From: Denitrobaculum sp965232285
GTDB taxonomy: Bacteria > Pseudomonadota > Alphaproteobacteria > Kiloniellales > Kiloniellaceae
Direction of reading: 5' to 3'
Length of the DNA: 64,000 nucleotides
Assembly (NCBI GenBank): GCA_965232285.1
Contig: CBDDPL010000004.1
Location: 1,860,001-1,924,000 of the forward strand
Positions 8,518 through 17,687 of this stretch are shown one piece after another. The position numbers and the translations under genes were made by a program. Position 1 is the stretch's first letter, and each line of letters starts with the position of its first letter. The notes beneath the pieces were generated by a model. That model saw nothing but the letters and a program-made list of their open reading frames with translations, was not told the origin of the DNA and did not search any database.

Positions 8518-9354
8518 TTAAGCGCTGCTGCTGAGCGAATGTGAAGCCTTGGCGGCCGATTCCTGCGGTGCCAGCAGGGCGGCGGTCGCGGCCGTGACAT
8601 CTTCCTGGCGCATCAGGGATTCGCCGATCAGAAAGGTCGTGGCGCCCGTGCGGGCCATGCGGGACAGGTCTGCCGGCGCATAGAGGCCACTCTCCGCGAT
8701 CAGGAGTTTGTCGTCGGGCACCCTGGCGGCGAGGCTTTCGGTCGTCGCCAGGTCGATCTCAAGGGTCTTGAGGTTCCGGTTATTGATGCCCAACAGCGGC
8801 GACCGCAGTGCGAGCGCCCGCTCCAGTTCCTCGCCGTCATGAACTTCGACAAGGACGTCCATGCCAAGTTTCAGGGCGAGATCCTCGAGCGTGGCGGCCT
8901 CTTCGTCGCTCAGGGCCGCCATGATCAGCAGGACACAGTCCGCGCCCAGCGCTCGGGATTCGGCGATCTGATAGGGCTCCAGCATGAAGTCCTTGCGCAG
9001 GACTGGAAGCGTGACGGCGGCGCGTGCGGCTTGCAGGTAGGAATCATGACCCTGGAAATAAGGCTCGTCCGTCAGGATCGAGAGGCAGGCTGCACCGCCG
9101 GCGGCATAGGCCCGGGCAAGGGCGGGCGGATCGAAATCGGCCCGGATCAAGCCCTTACTGGGTGACGCTTTCTTGATTTCGCAGATCAGTCCGTAGTTTC
9201 CCGCCGCTGCTTTTGCGGCAAGTGCCCGATGAAAACCGCGGGGCGGATCCGCCTGCGCCGCCGCGGACTCCAGTTCGGAGAGCGGCGCGCGTTGCTTGCG
9301 CTCGGCCACAAAGGCGCGTTTGTCGGCACAGATCCGCTGCAGAACGTCACTCAT
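8518..9354 (-). CDS. trpC: Indole-3-glycerol phosphate synthase
   Basis: Fourth step of tryptophan synthesis: ring closure of CdRP to indole-3-glycerol phosphate. The 278-residue TIM barrel has CEIKKASPSKG (58-68) with the substrate-binding lysine, VLRKDFMLEPYQI (about 114-126), INNRNLKTL (about 190) and LIAESGL. It is monofunctional, with no TrpF fusion. The start codon overlaps the trpD stop as ATGA, a sign of translational coupling. The Ala/Ser-rich tail is slightly extended. Confidence 0.96.
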   Translation of the reverse strand: MSDVLQRICADKRAFVAERKQRAPLSELESAAAQADPPRGFHRALAAKAAAGNYGLICEIKKASPSKGLIRADFDPPALARAYAAGGAACLSILTDEPYFQGHDSYLQAARAAVTLPVLRKDFMLEPYQIAESRALGADCVLLIMAALSDEEAATLEDLALKLGMDVLVEVHDGEELERALALRSPLLGINNRNLKTLEIDLATTESLAARVPDDKLLIAESGLYAPADLSRMARTGATTFLIGESLMRQEDVTAATAALLAPQESAAKASHSLSSSA

Positions 9355-10388
9355 GTGGCGGCACCCGGATTGGTAATCTTCACCAGATCTTCCAGAACCT
9401 TCCTGGCTGCGCCGCTGTCGACGGCCTCGGCGGCCATGGCCACGCCCTGCTTCAGATCCGCGGCTTTGCCGGCCACGATCAGGGCGCCGGCCGAGCCCAG
9501 CAGGACCGCATCCCGGAAGGCACTGGCTTCGCCAGCCAGCATCGCGCGAAGGGCGGCGGCGTTGTGTTCGGCGTCACCGCCGAGCAGCCCCTCGAGTTTG
9601 CCTCGCGTCAGGCCGGCCTCTTCCGGGGTCACTTCGAAGGTCCTGATCTCGCCGCCATCCAGTTCTGCGACGCAGGATGCGCCGGTGGTCGAGAGTTCGT
9701 CCAGGCCGTCGGCGCCGTGCACGACCCAGGCCTTTTCGTGGCCCAGGCTTTTCAACACCTTGGCCAGCGGTTCTACCCATTCCGGCGCGAAGACCCCGAC
9801 GATCTGGCGCTTGATGCGGGCCGGATTGGACATGGGACCCATCAGATTGAAGATGGTCCGCGTGCCCAGCTCGACCCTGGTGGGGCCGACATGGCGCACG
9901 GCGGAGTGGTGCCTGGGTGCCATCAGGAAGCAGGTGCCGATCTCTTTAAGCGCTTTCTCCATGACGGCCACGTCCGCCTCGATGTTGACGCCCAGCGCCG
10001 TCAGGACGTCGGCGGCGCCGCTCTTGGAAGAGAGTGCCCGGTTGCCGTGCTTGGCGACGGGAACGCCGCAGGCCGCAACCACGAAGGAGGAGGCGGTCGA
10101 GATGTTGAGGGTGCCCTTGGCGTCGCCGCCGGTGCCGCAGGTGTCGATCGCGCCCTCGGGGCCTTCGATGGCGAGCATCTTGGCGCGCATGGCCCGCACC
10201 GCCCCGGTCAGTTCCTCGACCGTTTCGCCGCGGACCCGCAGGGCCATCAGAAAGCCGCCCATCTGCGAGGGCGTGGCATTGCCGGACATCATGATGCTGA
10301 AGGCGGTCTCCGCCTCCAGCGACGACAGCGGCTGGCCGGTGGCCACCTGGGCGATCAAGCCCTTGAGATCGTTCATATCGCCGCTCAT
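9351..10388 (-). CDS. trpD: Anthranilate phosphoribosyltransferase
   Basis: Transfers phosphoribosyl from PRPP to anthranilate, the second step of the tryptophan branch. Length 345 residues is normal. The glycine-rich PRPP loop GTGGD is at 85-89, and KHGNRALSSKSGAADVL follows near 118. Start 10388 has GGGGAGAG about 6 bases upstream; a second in-frame Met four codons later is possible. It lies between trpG (31-bp gap) and trpC (4-bp overlap) in a minus-strand operon. Confidence 0.96.
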   Translation of the reverse strand: MSGDMNDLKGLIAQVATGQPLSSLEAETAFSIMMSGNATPSQMGGFLMALRVRGETVEELTGAVRAMRAKMLAIEGPEGAIDTCGTGGDAKGTLNISTASSFVVAACGVPVAKHGNRALSSKSGAADVLTALGVNIEADVAVMEKALKEIGTCFLMAPRHHSAVRHVGPTRVELGTRTIFNLMGPMSNPARIKRQIVGVFAPEWVEPLAKVLKSLGHEKAWVVHGADGLDELSTTGASCVAELDGGEIRTFEVTPEEAGLTRGKLEGLLGGDAEHNAAALRAMLAGEASAFRDAVLLGSAGALIVAGKAADLKQGVAMAAEAVDSGAARKVLEDLVKITNPGAAT

Positions 10389-10419
10389 CGGCGCTCTCCC
10401 CGTGATGCGTTCGCCGCGG

Positions 10420-10998
10420 TCATGCCGCCGCCTTGGTTATCTTCAAGAAGTTTTCCAGCAGGGCATGGCCGGCCTCCGAAGCGATGCTTTCGGGGTGGAA
10501 CTGGACGCCGTGCAGCGGCAGGTTCCGATGCTGGAGCCCCATGATGACGCCGTCTTCCGTGCGCGCCGTGACTTCCAGGCAGTCCGGAATGGACTCCGGC
10601 TCCAGGGTCAGCGAGTGATAGCGCGTTGCGGTCAGGGGCGAGGGCAGGCCGGAAAAAACGCTTTCTCCTTCGTGGCTTACGGGACTGAGCTTGCCGTGCA
10701 TGGGAGAGGGAGCGCGCACCACCTTGGCGCCGTAAGCCTGGCCGATGGCCTGATGTCCCAGGCAGACACCCAGCATCGGGTAGTCGCCGCCGGCCTTTTC
10801 GATCAGCTCCAGGCAGATTCCAGCTCTGTCCGGATCGCAGGGACCGGGGGAGATGACGATCCCCTCCGGTTTCAGGGCGAGGGCCTCTTCCGCGCTCATG
10901 CTGTCGTTTCGCCAGACCTCCACGCTCGCGCCCAGTTCGCCGAGAAAGTGATAGAGGTTGTAGGTGAAACTGTCGTAGTTATCGATGAGTAACAGCAT
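10420..10998 (-). CDS. trpG: Anthranilate synthase glutamine amidotransferase component
   Basis: Supplies ammonia from glutamine to TrpE; it may double as the para-aminobenzoate synthase subunit in some bacteria. The 192-residue class I amidotransferase has the catalytic triad Cys79 (GVCLGHQ), His168 and Glu170 (FHPES). The start MLLLIDNYDSFTYN is the family's exact N-terminus, but no clear Shine-Dalgarno precedes it. It is the first gene of a trpG-trpD-trpC-moaC-moeA run. Its usual upstream neighbour trpE lies 15 kb away at 25927 on the same strand. Confidence 0.96.
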   Translation of the reverse strand: MLLLIDNYDSFTYNLYHFLGELGASVEVWRNDSMSAEEALALKPEGIVISPGPCDPDRAGICLELIEKAGGDYPMLGVCLGHQAIGQAYGAKVVRAPSPMHGKLSPVSHEGESVFSGLPSPLTATRYHSLTLEPESIPDCLEVTARTEDGVIMGLQHRNLPLHGVQFHPESIASEAGHALLENFLKITKAAA

Positions 10999-11059
10999 GT
11001 TATTGACTTATCTGAGTTTTATCGGCTTTTTCGCGCCGCTTTCGAGAAGCGCTCGCGCC

Positions 11060-11088
11060 GTTATAGCAGGTTGGCAAAGCGCGCGAAA
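11060..11088 (-). promoter_or_regulatory. Candidate promoter for trpGDC-moaC-moeA
   Basis: Minus-strand TGCTATAAC matches an extended -10 element (TGn plus TATAAC). The expected -35 position (11083-11088) reads TTTCGC, a weak match. It would give a leader of about 55 bases before the trpG start. Inference from sequence only. Confidence 0.3.
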
Positions 11089-11115
11089 GCGAGGCTGTGC
11101 GGGGCCTTGGAGACG

Positions 11116-11136
11116 TCGGAAATCAGCAGTTTCCGA
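11116..11136. repeat. Inverted repeat upstream of trpG
   Basis: TCGGAAA and TTTCCGA form perfect 7-bp arms around a 7-base spacer, about 50 bases upstream of the candidate trpG -10. It is placed like an operator for trpG or for the divergent gene at 11308; no regulator is known for it. Confidence 0.4.
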
Positions 11137-11307
11137 CCCGGTTTCGCAACTGGTTACAGCAACCGCGTATGACAAGCGCGCTGGGGACAAAAAGTTAAAG
11201 GATCTGCAGGATCTGTTGATTACTGTGGTAAAGATGGCAGGATGCTCGTCCATATTCCCGGCGTGACTTCCCTGGAATGCTCCTCTCTTACGCGGAAAGC
11301 CTGAGTT

Positions 11308-12546
11308 TTGGCGCGAAAAGCAAAGAAAAAGCCGTCGAAACAAATGCTTAGGCGTCGACTGGTCTATCTGCTGCCGGCTCTGCTGCTGCCGATCCTGGTG
11401 ATCGGCGGGCTCTACGCCGGTGCAATCCTGCTGGGTGATCCGCCGGAGACACGACCGGCCGCGGCTCCGGCACAAACCGTCGAAAATTCAGTAAATTCAG
11501 AAACTTCAGAGCCGCAAGCTCCAACCGGGCCGCCACCGCCTCAGCCGAGCCAGAAGAGCGCGCCGTTAGATCTGGAGAAACTGCGCGTCACGGACACCCT
11601 GGTGCGTGATGGCAGCAGCGAAGGCGTGTCCGATTATCTTCCCGATAACAGTGGCTTACCGGTAAAGGCTGAGGAAAAACCCGAAGCAGTGGCGGTGATC
11701 GAGGAGGAAAGTACGCCTGCTGCGCCGGCCGTTCCGGAAAAACGGGAAAAAGCCCCGGAAAAAGAAGTTATCCCGCCGCTTTGGCTTAGAAATGCCACAG
11801 CTTCCCGGCCGACGGAGGGGCGGCCCATGATTGCCGTCGTTCTCGACGACATCGGACCGAACCTGAAAAACGCCCGGCGCGCGATCACCCTGCCGGCGCC
11901 CCTGACCCTGGCCTTCCTGCCTTACGCCAATCACCTCGAAGATTTGACCGGCAAGGCCCGCGCCGCCGGCCATGAACTGCTGGTCCATATGCCCATGGAG
12001 CCGGAAGAGAAAAGCCAGAACCCGGGCGAGAACGCACTGCTGACCGGACTGGCGCCGGAAGAGTTGGAACGGCGCCTGAAATGGAGTCTGTCGCGTTTCT
12101 CCGGTTACGTCGGACTGAACAACCACATGGGCAGCCGCTTCACGAAGTCGGAAGCGGGCATGCGCCTGGTCATGGAAGAGCTGTCCAAGCGCGGCCTGCT
12201 GTTCCTGGATTCCCGTACCATCGCGCAGAGCCGGGCCGAGGTGGCGGCAAAGGCTTTCAGGGTCCCCTTTGCGGAACGCGACATCTTCATCGACAACGAT
12301 CACCGGAACCGGGACTCGATCCGAAATCAGCTTGCCAAACTGGAAGCTCTGGCGCGGCGCCAGGGTTACGCGGTTGCGATCGGGCATCCGCACAGCGCCA
12401 CGCTGGAGGTCCTCGCCGAATGGCTGCCCGAAGCTGCCGGGCGCGGCATCGCGCTGGTACCGATCTCAGAAATCGTAAAACAGAGCCTGCTGCTGGCTGA
12501 AACCACGCAAGACGGCAAAACGGATGCGGGGCGTGCCCGAAACTGA
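11308..12546 (+). CDS. Divergent polysaccharide deacetylase family protein (YibQ-like)
   Basis: Membrane-anchored periplasmic protein with a NodB-like fold (PF04748 type). After a basic N-terminus (MARKAKKKPSK) there is one membrane segment at about 19-38, then a Pro/Glu/Ala-rich linker to about residue 160, then the catalytic-like domain starting at IAVVLDDIGPN, with LLVHMPMEP, GLNNHMGSRFT and AIGHPHS motifs. The family is related to deacetylases of cell-wall polysaccharides but its substrate is not settled. The start is a TTG at 11308; an ATG at 11344 is an alternative that keeps the membrane anchor. In many proteobacteria it follows a CtpA protease or EnvC, neither of which is here. Its 3' end overlaps the next gene by 23 bases. 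Confidence 0.85.
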   Translation: MARKAKKKPSKQMLRRRLVYLLPALLLPILVIGGLYAGAILLGDPPETRPAAAPAQTVENSVNSETSEPQAPTGPPPPQPSQKSAPLDLEKLRVTDTLVRDGSSEGVSDYLPDNSGLPVKAEEKPEAVAVIEEESTPAAPAVPEKREKAPEKEVIPPLWLRNATASRPTEGRPMIAVVLDDIGPNLKNARRAITLPAPLTLAFLPYANHLEDLTGKARAAGHELLVHMPMEPEEKSQNPGENALLTGLAPEELERRLKWSLSRFSGYVGLNNHMGSRFTKSEAGMRLVMEELSKRGLLFLDSRTIAQSRAEVAAKAFRVPFAERDIFIDNDHRNRDSIRNQLAKLEALARRQGYAVAIGHPHSATLEVLAEWLPEAAGRGIALVPISEIVKQSLLLAETTQDGKTDAGRARN

Positions 12547-13132
12547 AGAGTCGCAGGACGAGCGCCAAAGATTGATCGAAATCCTGCGCAGCGACAGCCT
12601 GCTCTGGCCCAGCCTGGAACTTGCGCGGTCCCTGGAACTGCCGGACTGGTACATCGCCAGCGGCGCCATCTATCAGACGGTCTGGAACGCCCTGAGCGGC
12701 AAGCCCGCCGGCCACGGCCTGAAGGATATCGATCTGATCTACTACGACGGCGCGGATCTGAGCTATGAGGCCGAAGACGCGGTCATCAAACGCGTGACCG
12801 CAGCCTTCGAAGCCGCGCGTGTCACCACACCGGTTGAAGTCCGGAACCAGGCCCGGGTCCACCTCTGGTTCGAACAGCGCTTCGGCGCGCCTTACGACCC
12901 CTTGCGCGATTCCGCCGAGAGTCTGACCCGCTACGCCAGCACCACCCACGCGGTCGGCGTCCGCCTGGAGCCGGACGGGATGCTCACCATCGAAGCGCCC
13001 TTCGGATTGTCGGATGTCTTCGCCATGATCCTGCGCCCGAATCCGCGACTGGACAACAGGGGCACCTATGACGAGAAGGCCGCCCGCTGCCGGAAACTCT
13101 GGCCGCGCGTGCAGGTGATTCCCTGGACATAG
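12524..13132 (+). CDS. Nucleotidyltransferase-fold protein (DUF925 family)
   Basis: A 202-residue protein of the nucleotidyltransferase-like DUF925 group (PF06042 type). Visible family features are WYIASGAIYQTVWN (about 47-60), GLKDIDLIYYD (about 68-78, with the acidic pair of the nucleotidyltransferase core) and VRNQARVHLWFEQRFG (about 106-121). The substrate is unknown for the family. The ATG at 12524 lies inside the end of the preceding gene, suggesting coupling; a GTG three codons later is also possible. It ends about 180 bases before the FecI-like sigma gene. Confidence 0.8.
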   Translation: MRGVPETEESQDERQRLIEILRSDSLLWPSLELARSLELPDWYIASGAIYQTVWNALSGKPAGHGLKDIDLIYYDGADLSYEAEDAVIKRVTAAFEAARVTTPVEVRNQARVHLWFEQRFGAPYDPLRDSAESLTRYASTTHAVGVRLEPDGMLTIEAPFGLSDVFAMILRPNPRLDNRGTYDEKAARCRKLWPRVQVIPWT

Positions 13133-13202
13133 CGGGCAGGACCGGGGGACCTTGGTGGGTCCGTTGCTGCTCCTCCAGGTCTCTGGATGTCATTCTTTGT
13201 GT

Positions 13203-13217
13203 TGAGAACGAATCGCA
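13203..13217 (+). promoter_or_regulatory. Weak Fur-box-like site upstream of the ECF sigma gene
   Basis: TGAGAACGAATCGCA matches 9 of 14 scored positions of the TGATAAT-n-ATTATCA Fur consensus and lies about 95 bases before the sigma gene. Iron control is expected from the operon content, but the match is weak and alphaproteobacteria may use RirA or Irr instead. Confidence 0.2.
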
Positions 13218-13311
13218 AGTATCTTAGCTTGCCGCCCGCCGTCCTGAGCGTTGGGTATGGCGCACGGCGCGCTTTCGTTCGGAGGCTCCCGCCCTTCTCC
13301 AGGTAAGAGAC

Positions 13312-13836
13312 GTGACAACCGGCGAACCGACCGACCTTATCGCCACTTTCGAGGCGTGCTACGACGAACTCATCCGGTTTCTGACCCAGCGGACGGGCAG
13401 CCGCGAGCGCGCGGCGGATGTTGCCCAGGATACCTATCTGCGCCTGGCAGCCAGCGGCCAACGGGCGGGGGAAATCGGGAATCCGCGTGCCTATGTGTTT
13501 CGTGTCGCCAGCAACCTCGCCATCGATTCCTTGCGCAAGAACAGCCGGATCGAGGCGCGCAGCGCGGACGAAAACCTGGCGGCAGGTCTTGCCGACCCGC
13601 TGGCTTCCCCGGAGAAGGTGCTTCTTGCGCGTGAAAGGTTACGGCTGCTGGATGAGACCCTGAGCGGCCTCTCGCCCAACGTCCGGCGCGCGCTGCTGAT
13701 GAGCCGTGTCGAGGGCATGACCTTTTCGGAAATCGCGAAGGTTCTCGGCGTTTCGGAAAGCATGATTGCGAAGTATATCGCCCAGGCCTTGCGCGCCGGG
13801 CGCGACCGCCTGAGAGGTTTCGACGATGAAATCTAA
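13312..13836 (+). CDS. FecI-like ECF sigma factor
   Basis: A 174-residue extracytoplasmic-function sigma factor that directs RNA polymerase to iron-uptake promoters. Sigma region 2 spans about residues 10-75 (RERAADVAQDTYLRL, then NPRAYVFRVASNLAIDSLRK) and region 4 about 110-165 (LSPNVRRALLMSRVEGMTFSEIAKVLGVS is the helix-turn-helix area). The GTG start has AGGTAAGAGA immediately upstream. It is followed by a FecR-type anti-sigma gene and a TonB receptor with an N-terminal signalling domain, the standard three-part cell-surface signalling arrangement. Confidence 0.92.
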   Translation: MTTGEPTDLIATFEACYDELIRFLTQRTGSRERAADVAQDTYLRLAASGQRAGEIGNPRAYVFRVASNLAIDSLRKNSRIEARSADENLAAGLADPLASPEKVLLARERLRLLDETLSGLSPNVRRALLMSRVEGMTFSEIAKVLGVSESMIAKYIAQALRAGRDRLRGFDDEI

Positions 13837-13935
13837 GCTTTGTCCGCTTCCCGCGCTGTCGGTCAGGGCCGCCGGAATCGTCATAAAGGAAGGTGGAATG
13901 AAAAGGGCTTCCGGTCAGGGAAGGAAGAGAGACTG

Positions 13936-14976
13936 ATGTCGGGTGGCGATGCTGAGGGCGGAAACGCAATGGCGCTGAGCGACGAAGCCATCGACTGGGT
14001 GGTCCGTCTGCAGTCCGGGTGCAGCACGCCGGACGAGGTTGCTGCCTTTGCCGAATGGCGCCGGCGCAGCGCCGCGCACGAGACTGCCGCCTGCGATGCC
14101 GAGGCGCTTTGGCAGGATTTCGGTGAAACCCCGACGGCGAAGGCGCATGCGGCCCGGGTCGAGCGCGGGCTGCCGTCCGACGCCAGGCAATCCGAAGACC
14201 GGCAACCGGCCGGTCCGCAGCCTGGGCGCGTGCAAGCGGCTGTGGTCCCGATGCGAGGCCGCAGAATGCGCCGCGCGCTGCTCGCTGGCGGGCTCGCCGC
14301 CTCTCTTGCCTTTGCTGTCGCGGGCTCGGGCCTCTTCGGTCCCTTCGCCGGACTCTACGCGGATTATGCCACCGCGCCTGGCGAGCGGCAGGAAGTACGG
14401 CTTCCCGACGGCTCGAAGGCAATTCTGAACACAGCTTCGGCGCTGAGCCTGTCCTACACCGCCGGCGGCGAACGCCGTATCGAGCTGCATGCCGGTGAGG
14501 CGCTGTTCGAAGTCGAGCATGATGAAGCGCGCCCCTTCGTCGTGGCCAGCGGCGCCGGAGAGGTTCATGTGCTGGGCACGGTCTTCGCGGTGCGGCAGGA
14601 CGCCGAAGGCGTTCAGGTCGTGGTCCTGGAGGGCAGGGTGCGGCTTGCCGCTCCGAACCAGGCGGCCGAGCTGGTGCAAAATCAGCAGGCAAGCTACAGC
14701 GCCACGGGAGTCGGTGATCCCGTCACCGTGGACGTCCACAAGGCCACCGCCTGGACGCGCGGCAAACTCATCTTCAATCAGCGTCCGCTCGCCGAGGTGG
14801 TTGCCGAGATGGAGCGGTACTTCGCAGGCCGCATTTTCATCGCCGACGAATGCTTGAAGAAACTCAAGGTGACCGGTGTCTTCGATTTGAAGGATCCGCA
14901 CGCGGTGCTGCGTGCGTTGGAAAGCACGCTCGGACTTACCGTTTCACAGCTTCCGCTGGTCACCGTGATCCACTGA
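13936..14976 (+). CDS. FecR-family anti-sigma regulator
   Basis: Inner-membrane protein that relays the signal from the TonB receptor to the ECF sigma factor. The 346 residues contain an N-terminal DUF4880-type cytoplasmic helix region (AIDWVVRLQSG, AAFAEWRRRS), one membrane segment at about 113-134, the FecR periplasmic domain (APGERQEVRLPDGSKAILN onward) and a C-terminal STN-like domain (LIFNQRPLAEVVAEMERYF). The start at 13936 is backed by AGGAAGAG about 7 bases upstream; the upstream in-frame extension lacks family character. It sits 99 bases downstream of the sigma gene. Confidence 0.92.
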   Translation: MSGGDAEGGNAMALSDEAIDWVVRLQSGCSTPDEVAAFAEWRRRSAAHETAACDAEALWQDFGETPTAKAHAARVERGLPSDARQSEDRQPAGPQPGRVQAAVVPMRGRRMRRALLAGGLAASLAFAVAGSGLFGPFAGLYADYATAPGERQEVRLPDGSKAILNTASALSLSYTAGGERRIELHAGEALFEVEHDEARPFVVASGAGEVHVLGTVFAVRQDAEGVQVVVLEGRVRLAAPNQAAELVQNQQASYSATGVGDPVTVDVHKATAWTRGKLIFNQRPLAEVVAEMERYFAGRIFIADECLKKLKVTGVFDLKDPHAVLRALESTLGLTVSQLPLVTVIH

Positions 14977-15129
14977 TTCCGCCGCGGCGGATGTCAGAAT
15001 GGAAAAAATTCTTCACGGCACTGCAAGATCGCATCTCCCGCATCGTCATAGGCAAGACACGCGAATAAAACGCATTCGCAGGTTTGACGCGTTGTCCTGA
15101 TGCAAGACCTTGATAGGGGAAGAGAGTTT

Positions 15130-17553
15130 ATGTTCGGGGGATGTCATGATGAAGGTGCGGAGCGAACGGCGGGGAGCTTCGTTCAGGCCGGCGGAAAGGC
15201 TCTGCTTATCGCCACGGCCGCGACGGTTGCGTTGCAGGCAGGAGCGGTCCGGGCGCAGGTAGTCCAGGGTCCAACTCAGGGAGCCGACGCGTTGAACACG
15301 CCGCAGCAGATGGCGCAAAGCGCTACGCCGGATGCGCAGAGTTTCAATATTCCGGCGCAGTCTCTCGACAGCGCCCTGACCGCCCTGGCTGACCAGTCCG
15401 GCCTGACGCTTCTCTTCGCCTCTGACCAGGTCAGCGGTCTGCGCACGGCAGGTGTCACGGGCAGCCATACGCCCGAGGCCGCGCTGCGCATTCTCTTGTC
15501 GGGCACGGGCCTGATTTATCGTTTCAGCGACGCAACTACGATTACCCTTGAACCTGCGGCGGTCGAACAGGAAAGCGGGCCGGTGCAGCTTGCGCCAATC
15601 ACCGTCACCGGCGAACGGGTCCGGGCCTCGATCATCGATACCGAGTCGAGCGTGACCGTGCTGGATGAAGAGGCGGTCGAGCGGGCCGACGCCGCGACGG
15701 TGTATGACGCCGTTCGCTCGGCGCCGAACATCGTGGCTGTTCCGCCCGACTTCCTGCCGCCGATCCGGGGCATTAACTCGGACGGCCCGCTCGGGATCGC
15801 CGGGAATGACCTGAACGGCACCACGCCACGCGCGTCGCTGATCGTGGACGGCGTGTCCCGGCCGATTTCCTACCCGAACAACGGCTTCAATTCCCTGTTC
15901 GATGTCGAGCAGGTCGAGGTGTTTCGCGGACCGCAGACGACGGTGCGCGGCGCCAATGCGATTGCGGGCGCCTTCGTCGTCAACACCAAGAACCCGGTCT
16001 TCGAGCGACAGGCAGAAGCGAAAGGCACCTTCCTGTACGACGAGATCGGCGAAGAAGGTTATCGCAGCGGCCTGATGTACAACGATGTTCTGGTCGAGGA
16101 CCAGTTGGCGTCCCGTTTTGTCCTGGAGTATGAAGACGGGCACATACCGGTCGATTTCATCGCGCTCGGCGAGTCGGAGCCGAACGATAACCTCAGCGAA
16201 TTTGATCGGATCAGCGGCCGCTCCAAGTTTCTCCTGGAGCCCGAGGCGCTCCCGGCCTTCTCCGGTCTCTTGCAGCTTGAGTATCAGCAGGGCCGCAACC
16301 CGGCCTTCGACTCCTCGATCAGCGGGATGAATTTCGGGGTGGACCCTGACGAGCGAATCAATCGCTTTGCGCAGCGCGTATTCGATACGCGGGCCTTCGG
16401 CGGAAAACTCGATCTTTCCTACGAGTTGGGTGCAGGCGAGTTCGGCTCCATGACAAGCTATTATCGCGACGACTATTCCGGTAACTCGGATTCCACCGAA
16501 GCCTTCGTCGGGTTCGACAGTATCGTCGACGAGCGTTTCATCCAGGATCTCACCTACGCCTTCGAGGGGGTGGGAGGTTTCGCCAGCGGAATTGTCGGTT
16601 TGACGCTCCAAAGGCAGGACAAGGAGGCGGAGTACGGCATGGGCTTCGACTTCGACACCTTCGGCGAGCGGGAGACGGCGGCCGTGTTCGCCGATACCAC
16701 GCTGGAGTTAGGGCAGGGTTTCGAGCTGATAGCCGGCGGACGGATTCAATATGAAAGCAACGAGTTCGAAACCACGGCGAACGTGTTCGGAAACAGTTCC
16801 GCGCTGGACTACAGCGAGACCGACACGGTGATCCTTCCGAAGTTCGGCCTCGCTTACCAGCTTTCCGACAGTCAGAGAATCTTCGCCACCTATCGGCGCG
16901 GCTTCAACAGCGGCGGCGCGGGTGTGAACTTCGTAACCGGTGTGCCCTTCGTCTTCGATCCGGAGTTTGCCGATACCTTCGAAGTCGGATTCCGGGGCAG
17001 TTTCAATGACGACAATATCCTCGTCGCGGCCACGGCCTTCTACAATCAGTATGATGACTATCACACCTATGTATTCGGGCCCGGCGGACCCACGGACTTT
17101 TCCATCCGTAACTTCGATGGCGAAACCTATGGCGCCGAATTCGAGGTCACGGCCCGCTTGAGCCAGGACTTGGAGGCGCGCGCCGGTGTCGGACTGCTGA
17201 ACACCGAACTGGAGGCCAGCGGCGAAGTCTTCGATGGCAACGGCTTTGGTGACGACCCGAACTTTACCTTCAATGCAGGTTTCGTCTGGGAGGCACTGCC
17301 GGGACTGAACCTTGACGGACAGGCAAGCTACGTCTCGGAGTATTTCAACGACTTCAACGAAACGCCCGGCACGGAAGCCGGTGATTACTGGAACGTCGAT
17401 GTCGGAGTCAGTTATCAATACGAGAACTTTCTGATCCGGGGTTTCGTGCGCAATCTCTTCGACGATCTGCAATACACGAATAACACCGACGGTGTCGGAG
17501 GCAACGTGTTGCCGCCCAGAACATTCGGGATCACGCTTAAGGCGGCTTTGTAG
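15130..17553 (+). CDS. TonB-dependent siderophore receptor with STN signalling domain
   Basis: Outer-membrane gated channel for a ferric siderophore, energised by TonB. The 807-residue protein has a signal peptide (about 1-38, ending ALQAGAVRAQ), an STN domain (about 70-125, FNIPAQSLDSALTALADQSG), the sequence ITVTGERV that may act as TonB box (near 157), the plug domain (about 175-285, with IRGIN and VEVFRGPQTTVRG) and a 22-strand barrel to the end. The barrel closes with an aromatic-poor FGITLKAAL tail. The start at 15130 follows AGGGGAAGAGAG; an ATG at 15100 is less likely. The STN domain and the fecI-fecR genes upstream indicate a signalling receptor; the ligand cannot be read from sequence. 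Confidence 0.93.
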   Translation: MFGGCHDEGAERTAGSFVQAGGKALLIATAATVALQAGAVRAQVVQGPTQGADALNTPQQMAQSATPDAQSFNIPAQSLDSALTALADQSGLTLLFASDQVSGLRTAGVTGSHTPEAALRILLSGTGLIYRFSDATTITLEPAAVEQESGPVQLAPITVTGERVRASIIDTESSVTVLDEEAVERADAATVYDAVRSAPNIVAVPPDFLPPIRGINSDGPLGIAGNDLNGTTPRASLIVDGVSRPISYPNNGFNSLFDVEQVEVFRGPQTTVRGANAIAGAFVVNTKNPVFERQAEAKGTFLYDEIGEEGYRSGLMYNDVLVEDQLASRFVLEYEDGHIPVDFIALGESEPNDNLSEFDRISGRSKFLLEPEALPAFSGLLQLEYQQGRNPAFDSSISGMNFGVDPDERINRFAQRVFDTRAFGGKLDLSYELGAGEFGSMTSYYRDDYSGNSDSTEAFVGFDSIVDERFIQDLTYAFEGVGGFASGIVGLTLQRQDKEAEYGMGFDFDTFGERETAAVFADTTLELGQGFELIAGGRIQYESNEFETTANVFGNSSALDYSETDTVILPKFGLAYQLSDSQRIFATYRRGFNSGGAGVNFVTGVPFVFDPEFADTFEVGFRGSFNDDNILVAATAFYNQYDDYHTYVFGPGGPTDFSIRNFDGETYGAEFEVTARLSQDLEARAGVGLLNTELEASGEVFDGNGFGDDPNFTFNAGFVWEALPGLNLDGQASYVSEYFNDFNETPGTEAGDYWNVDVGVSYQYENFLIRGFVRNLFDDLQYTNNTDGVGGNVLPPRTFGITLKAAL

Positions 17554-17687
17554 GCGGGGTTTCGTTCAGGATTGGGTCAAAGTCCGAACGGGAACCGCAA
17601 GTTCGGGGATCATATGTGAAGGATTCCCGCCCCCTGTGGTAAGCCTACGACCGGTTCAAGCGGGAAGCATGAGACTGGGGGCATGGA

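Larger units (their letters stand above)
10999..11307. other. Divergent intergenic region between trpG and the YibQ-type gene
   Basis: About 310 bases with no supported gene. Reading toward trpG there is a plausible extended -10 (TGCTATAAC, minus strand, 11060-11068) and a perfect inverted repeat further upstream. No leader peptide with clustered Trp codons is visible on the minus strand, so classical attenuation of the trp genes is not supported. Promoter elements for the plus-strand gene at 11308 could not be assigned. Confidence 0.5.

Noticed and set aside
10999..11307. Trp leader peptide with tandem Trp codons for attenuation
   Set aside because: No short minus-strand frame with clustered TGG codons was found before trpG.
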